A stretch of DNA of 64,000 nucleotides from Yersinia entomophaga (GTDB lineage Bacteria; Pseudomonadota; Gammaproteobacteria; Enterobacterales; Enterobacteriaceae): positions 2,987,602-3,051,601 of the forward strand of contig NZ_CP010029.1 of NCBI RefSeq assembly GCF_001656035.1, read 5' to 3'. The translations under genes were made by a program, and so were the position numbers. The notes below the pieces were generated by a model. It saw only the letters and a program-made list of their open reading frames with translations. It was not told where the DNA came from and searched no databases. This document shows positions 62,530 through 64,000 of the stretch, piece by piece; position 1 is the first letter of the stretch; each line of letters opens with the position of its first letter.

Positions 62530-62990
62530 GTTTATTATGGGCTTTGCTGCAAGATATGGCGCTGGCGGCCATTCCGGCATTGGGTTTTGCGATGGTGTTT
62601 AACGTTCCGATTCGGGCATTACGTTATTGCGCACTGTTGGGCGCTATCGGTCACGGTTCGCGTATGCTGATGATGCATTTTGGTATGAATATCGAATTGG
62701 CGTCGCTGGTGGCTTCAATCCTGATAGGCGTGATTGGTATTAGCTGGTCGCGCTGGCTACTCGCGCACCCGAAGGTATTTACGGTCGCTGCGGTTATCCC
62801 GATGTTTCCCGGTATTTCTGCCTATACTGCGATGATCTCGGTGGTAGAAATATCCCATTTGGGATACACCGAGGAGTTGATGTCAACGATGGTTACCAAT
62901 TTCTTAAAAGCTTCATTTATTGTTGGCGCACTATCGATAGGTTTATCCTTGCCAGGATTATGGCTTTATCGTAAGCGCCCGAGTGTATAG
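62520..62990 (+). CDS. yjjB: Threonine/serine exporter-family subunit YjjB
   Basis: Small membrane protein of about 156 residues (E. coli 157), with [35 protein letters not shown] and [17 protein letters not shown]. It overlaps the yjjP stop by ten bases, so the two subunits are translationally coupled. ATGs at 62520 and 62526 are both possible; the first matches E. coli in length. Nothing of the usual neighbour (dnaT region in E. coli) is nearby. Confidence 0.9.
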   Translation: MGMSLLWALLQDMALAAIPALGFAMVFNVPIRALRYCALLGAIGHGSRMLMMHFGMNIELASLVASILIGVIGISWSRWLLAHPKVFTVAAVIPMFPGISAYTAMISVVEISHLGYTEELMSTMVTNFLKASFIVGALSIGLSLPGLWLYRKRPSV

Positions 62991-63138
62991 GCTTTTTTTC
63001 CGAGGTCAGCAGTCCCATCGCTAAGAGCTGTCTTATATGTGCTGTTAGCCTGATTATGACTATCGACGGCTGATAAGGCTTTACGTATAGTGTGAGCAAT
63101 TTTTCGGGACTGGCTAACTTAGCCTACAGGGTTTAATA

Positions 63139-63621
63139 ATGATTATCAGCCTGATCGCTGCACTTGCGGCAGATCGTGTTATTGGTATGGAAAATGCCAT
63201 GCCGTGGCACCTACCGGCTGATTTGGCGTGGTTTAAACGTAACACGCTGAACAAACCGGTAATTATGGGTCGCAAAACGTTTGAATCTATTGGTCGTCCA
63301 CTTCCTGGCCGTCTGAATATCGTTATCAGCAGCCAGTCGGGCACCGACAGCCGCGTCAGCTGGGCAACTTCAATCGACGAAGCGCTGGCTTTAGCCGGTG
63401 ACGTTGAAGAAGTGATGGTTATGGGCGGAGGGCGGGTATATAGCCAGTTCCTCGATCGCGCACATCGCTTGTACCTGACACACATCGATGCTGAAGTTGG
63501 GGGCGATACACATTTCCCTGACTATGAACCTGATGAATGGGAATCTTCATTCAGTGAGTTCCACGATGCAGATGAAGCTAATTCACATAGCTATTGCTTT
63601 GAGATATTAGAGCGTCGCTAG
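63139..63621 (+). CDS. folA: Dihydrofolate reductase
   Basis: NADPH-dependent reduction of dihydrofolate, the trimethoprim target. 160 residues (E. coli 159). Active-site segment [17 protein letters not shown] with the catalytic aspartate, then [15 protein letters not shown] and [10 protein letters not shown]. No obvious trimethoprim-resistance change at Pro21, Trp30 or Leu28 (all present), judged by eye. Followed by a strong terminator. Confidence 0.97.
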   Translation: MIISLIAALAADRVIGMENAMPWHLPADLAWFKRNTLNKPVIMGRKTFESIGRPLPGRLNIVISSQSGTDSRVSWATSIDEALALAGDVEEVMVMGGGRVYSQFLDRAHRLYLTHIDAEVGGDTHFPDYEPDEWESSFSEFHDADEANSHSYCFEILERR

Positions 63622-63647
63622 TTTTTACCGAACTGGATTAATTCAAT

Positions 63648-63674
63648 AGGAGGCCTATATGGCCTCCTTTTTTT
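63648..63674 (+). terminator. Terminator of folA
   Basis: Perfect AGGAGGCC-TATAT-GGCCTCCT hairpin and T-run. Confidence 0.92.
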
Positions 63675-63802
63675 ATCAAAAAATGCCTGTCTATTATTAT
63701 GGTTCTCGTTATTAAATTAGAAAATGCCAGAGTTCAATCTGGTTGATATATTTATTTTTCCTTTCAATGCTAATTCTTACTTTATATAAATGGGAGTGTT
63801 AA

Positions 63803-64000
63803 ATGCGAAAAATAAATATGGTAACGATTCTACCTATTATTCTATATAGCCACCTGTTATCAGCCTCTGTCAATCATTGCCCAGAGCCGAGTGAAATTGA
63901 TGGGGCTAATGGTATGGGGTTATATTTTACGGCAAATAGTCAGTGGCTTGGAGTATCTCAAGGCGCTGAGAATAATGGAAAAGTTTCTCATTTTTTACGG
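63803..64000 (+). CDS. Small exported protein, DUF3757-like (3' truncated)
   Basis: The window ends after 66 codons. A signal peptide (MVTILPIILYSHLLSAS) is followed by a mature start NHCPEPSEI and GLYFTANSQWLGVS. A Cys-Pro motif after the signal, and the aromatic pattern, recall DUF3757 proteins found in Yersinia, from memory only. GGGAG precedes the ATG. The region is AT-rich compared with folA. The function is unknown. Confidence 0.55.
   Translation, partial: MRKINMVTILPIILYSHLLSASVNHCPEPSEIDGANGMGLYFTANSQWLGVSQGAENNGKVSHFLR

Overview
The window is a chromosomal segment of a gammaproteobacterium of the order Enterobacterales, most likely a Yersinia species or a close relative in Yersiniaceae. 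Gene order follows the part of the E. coli map that spans the numbering origin (yjjV, deo, serB, radA, nadR, ettA, slt, trpR, gpmB, rob, arcA, thrABC, talB, mog, dnaKJ, nhaAR, rpsT, ribF-ileS-lspA-fkpB-ispH, dapB, carAB, folA). The differences point to Yersinia: an hmsCDE-type (yfiRNB) cyclic-di-GMP module, an exported beta/gamma-crystallin protein, and a nucleoside transporter next to deo. Genes known from E. coli in this interval (lplA, creBCD, yjtD) are not seen, and yjjJ survives only as a probable 59-codon tail. This assignment rests on recalled protein similarity and synteny, not on a database search.

Layout. Bases 1-7.2 kb hold nucleoside uptake and catabolism: the end of a TatD-like DNase, the CNT transporter NupC and deoCABD. 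nupC and deoC each carry two CRP-type sites 52 bp apart, the classic CRP/CytR arrangement. Bases 7.2-14.7 kb hold the yjjJ remnant, ytjB, serB, radA, nadR (with a perfect NadR operator before its own ribosome binding site), a divergent dehydrogenase/LysR pair and a small membrane protein. Bases 14.7-22 kb are on the minus strand: ettA, hmsCDE and a P2-type ATPase whose membrane carboxylates differ from those of calcium pumps. Bases 22.3-29 kb hold a possible frameshifted small ORF, slt, trpR with its operator, yjjX, gpmB, rob, creA, arcA and the 46-codon yjjY.

Bases 29.4-38.8 kb contain the attenuated thrLABC operon, yaaA, talB, mog and an MHS-family transporter. Bases 38.8-41.4 kb are the clear accessory locus: an AT-rich 859-residue exported protein with two crystallin domains, a perfect hexanucleotide repeat encoding Asp-Thr repeats, a second Ala-Asp-Ser repeat, and a C-terminal domain resembling a GNAT acetyltransferase. 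Bases 41.6-63.7 kb return to core genes: satP, dnaK-dnaJ behind a sigma-32 promoter, nhaA-nhaR, rpsT, ribF-ileS-lspA-fkpB-ispH, dapB, carAB (with PurR and ArgR sites), divergent amino-acid exporters, and folA. The window ends in an AT-rich small secreted protein, cut at the edge.

Functionally, most of the window is housekeeping: nucleoside salvage, threonine, pyrimidine and arginine precursors, protein folding, sodium-proton exchange and isoprenoid synthesis. The exploratory interest lies in the crystallin/GNAT protein, the hmsCDE-ATPase block, the autoregulatory-looking nadR operator, the decayed genes and an intergenic repeat family with two copies here.
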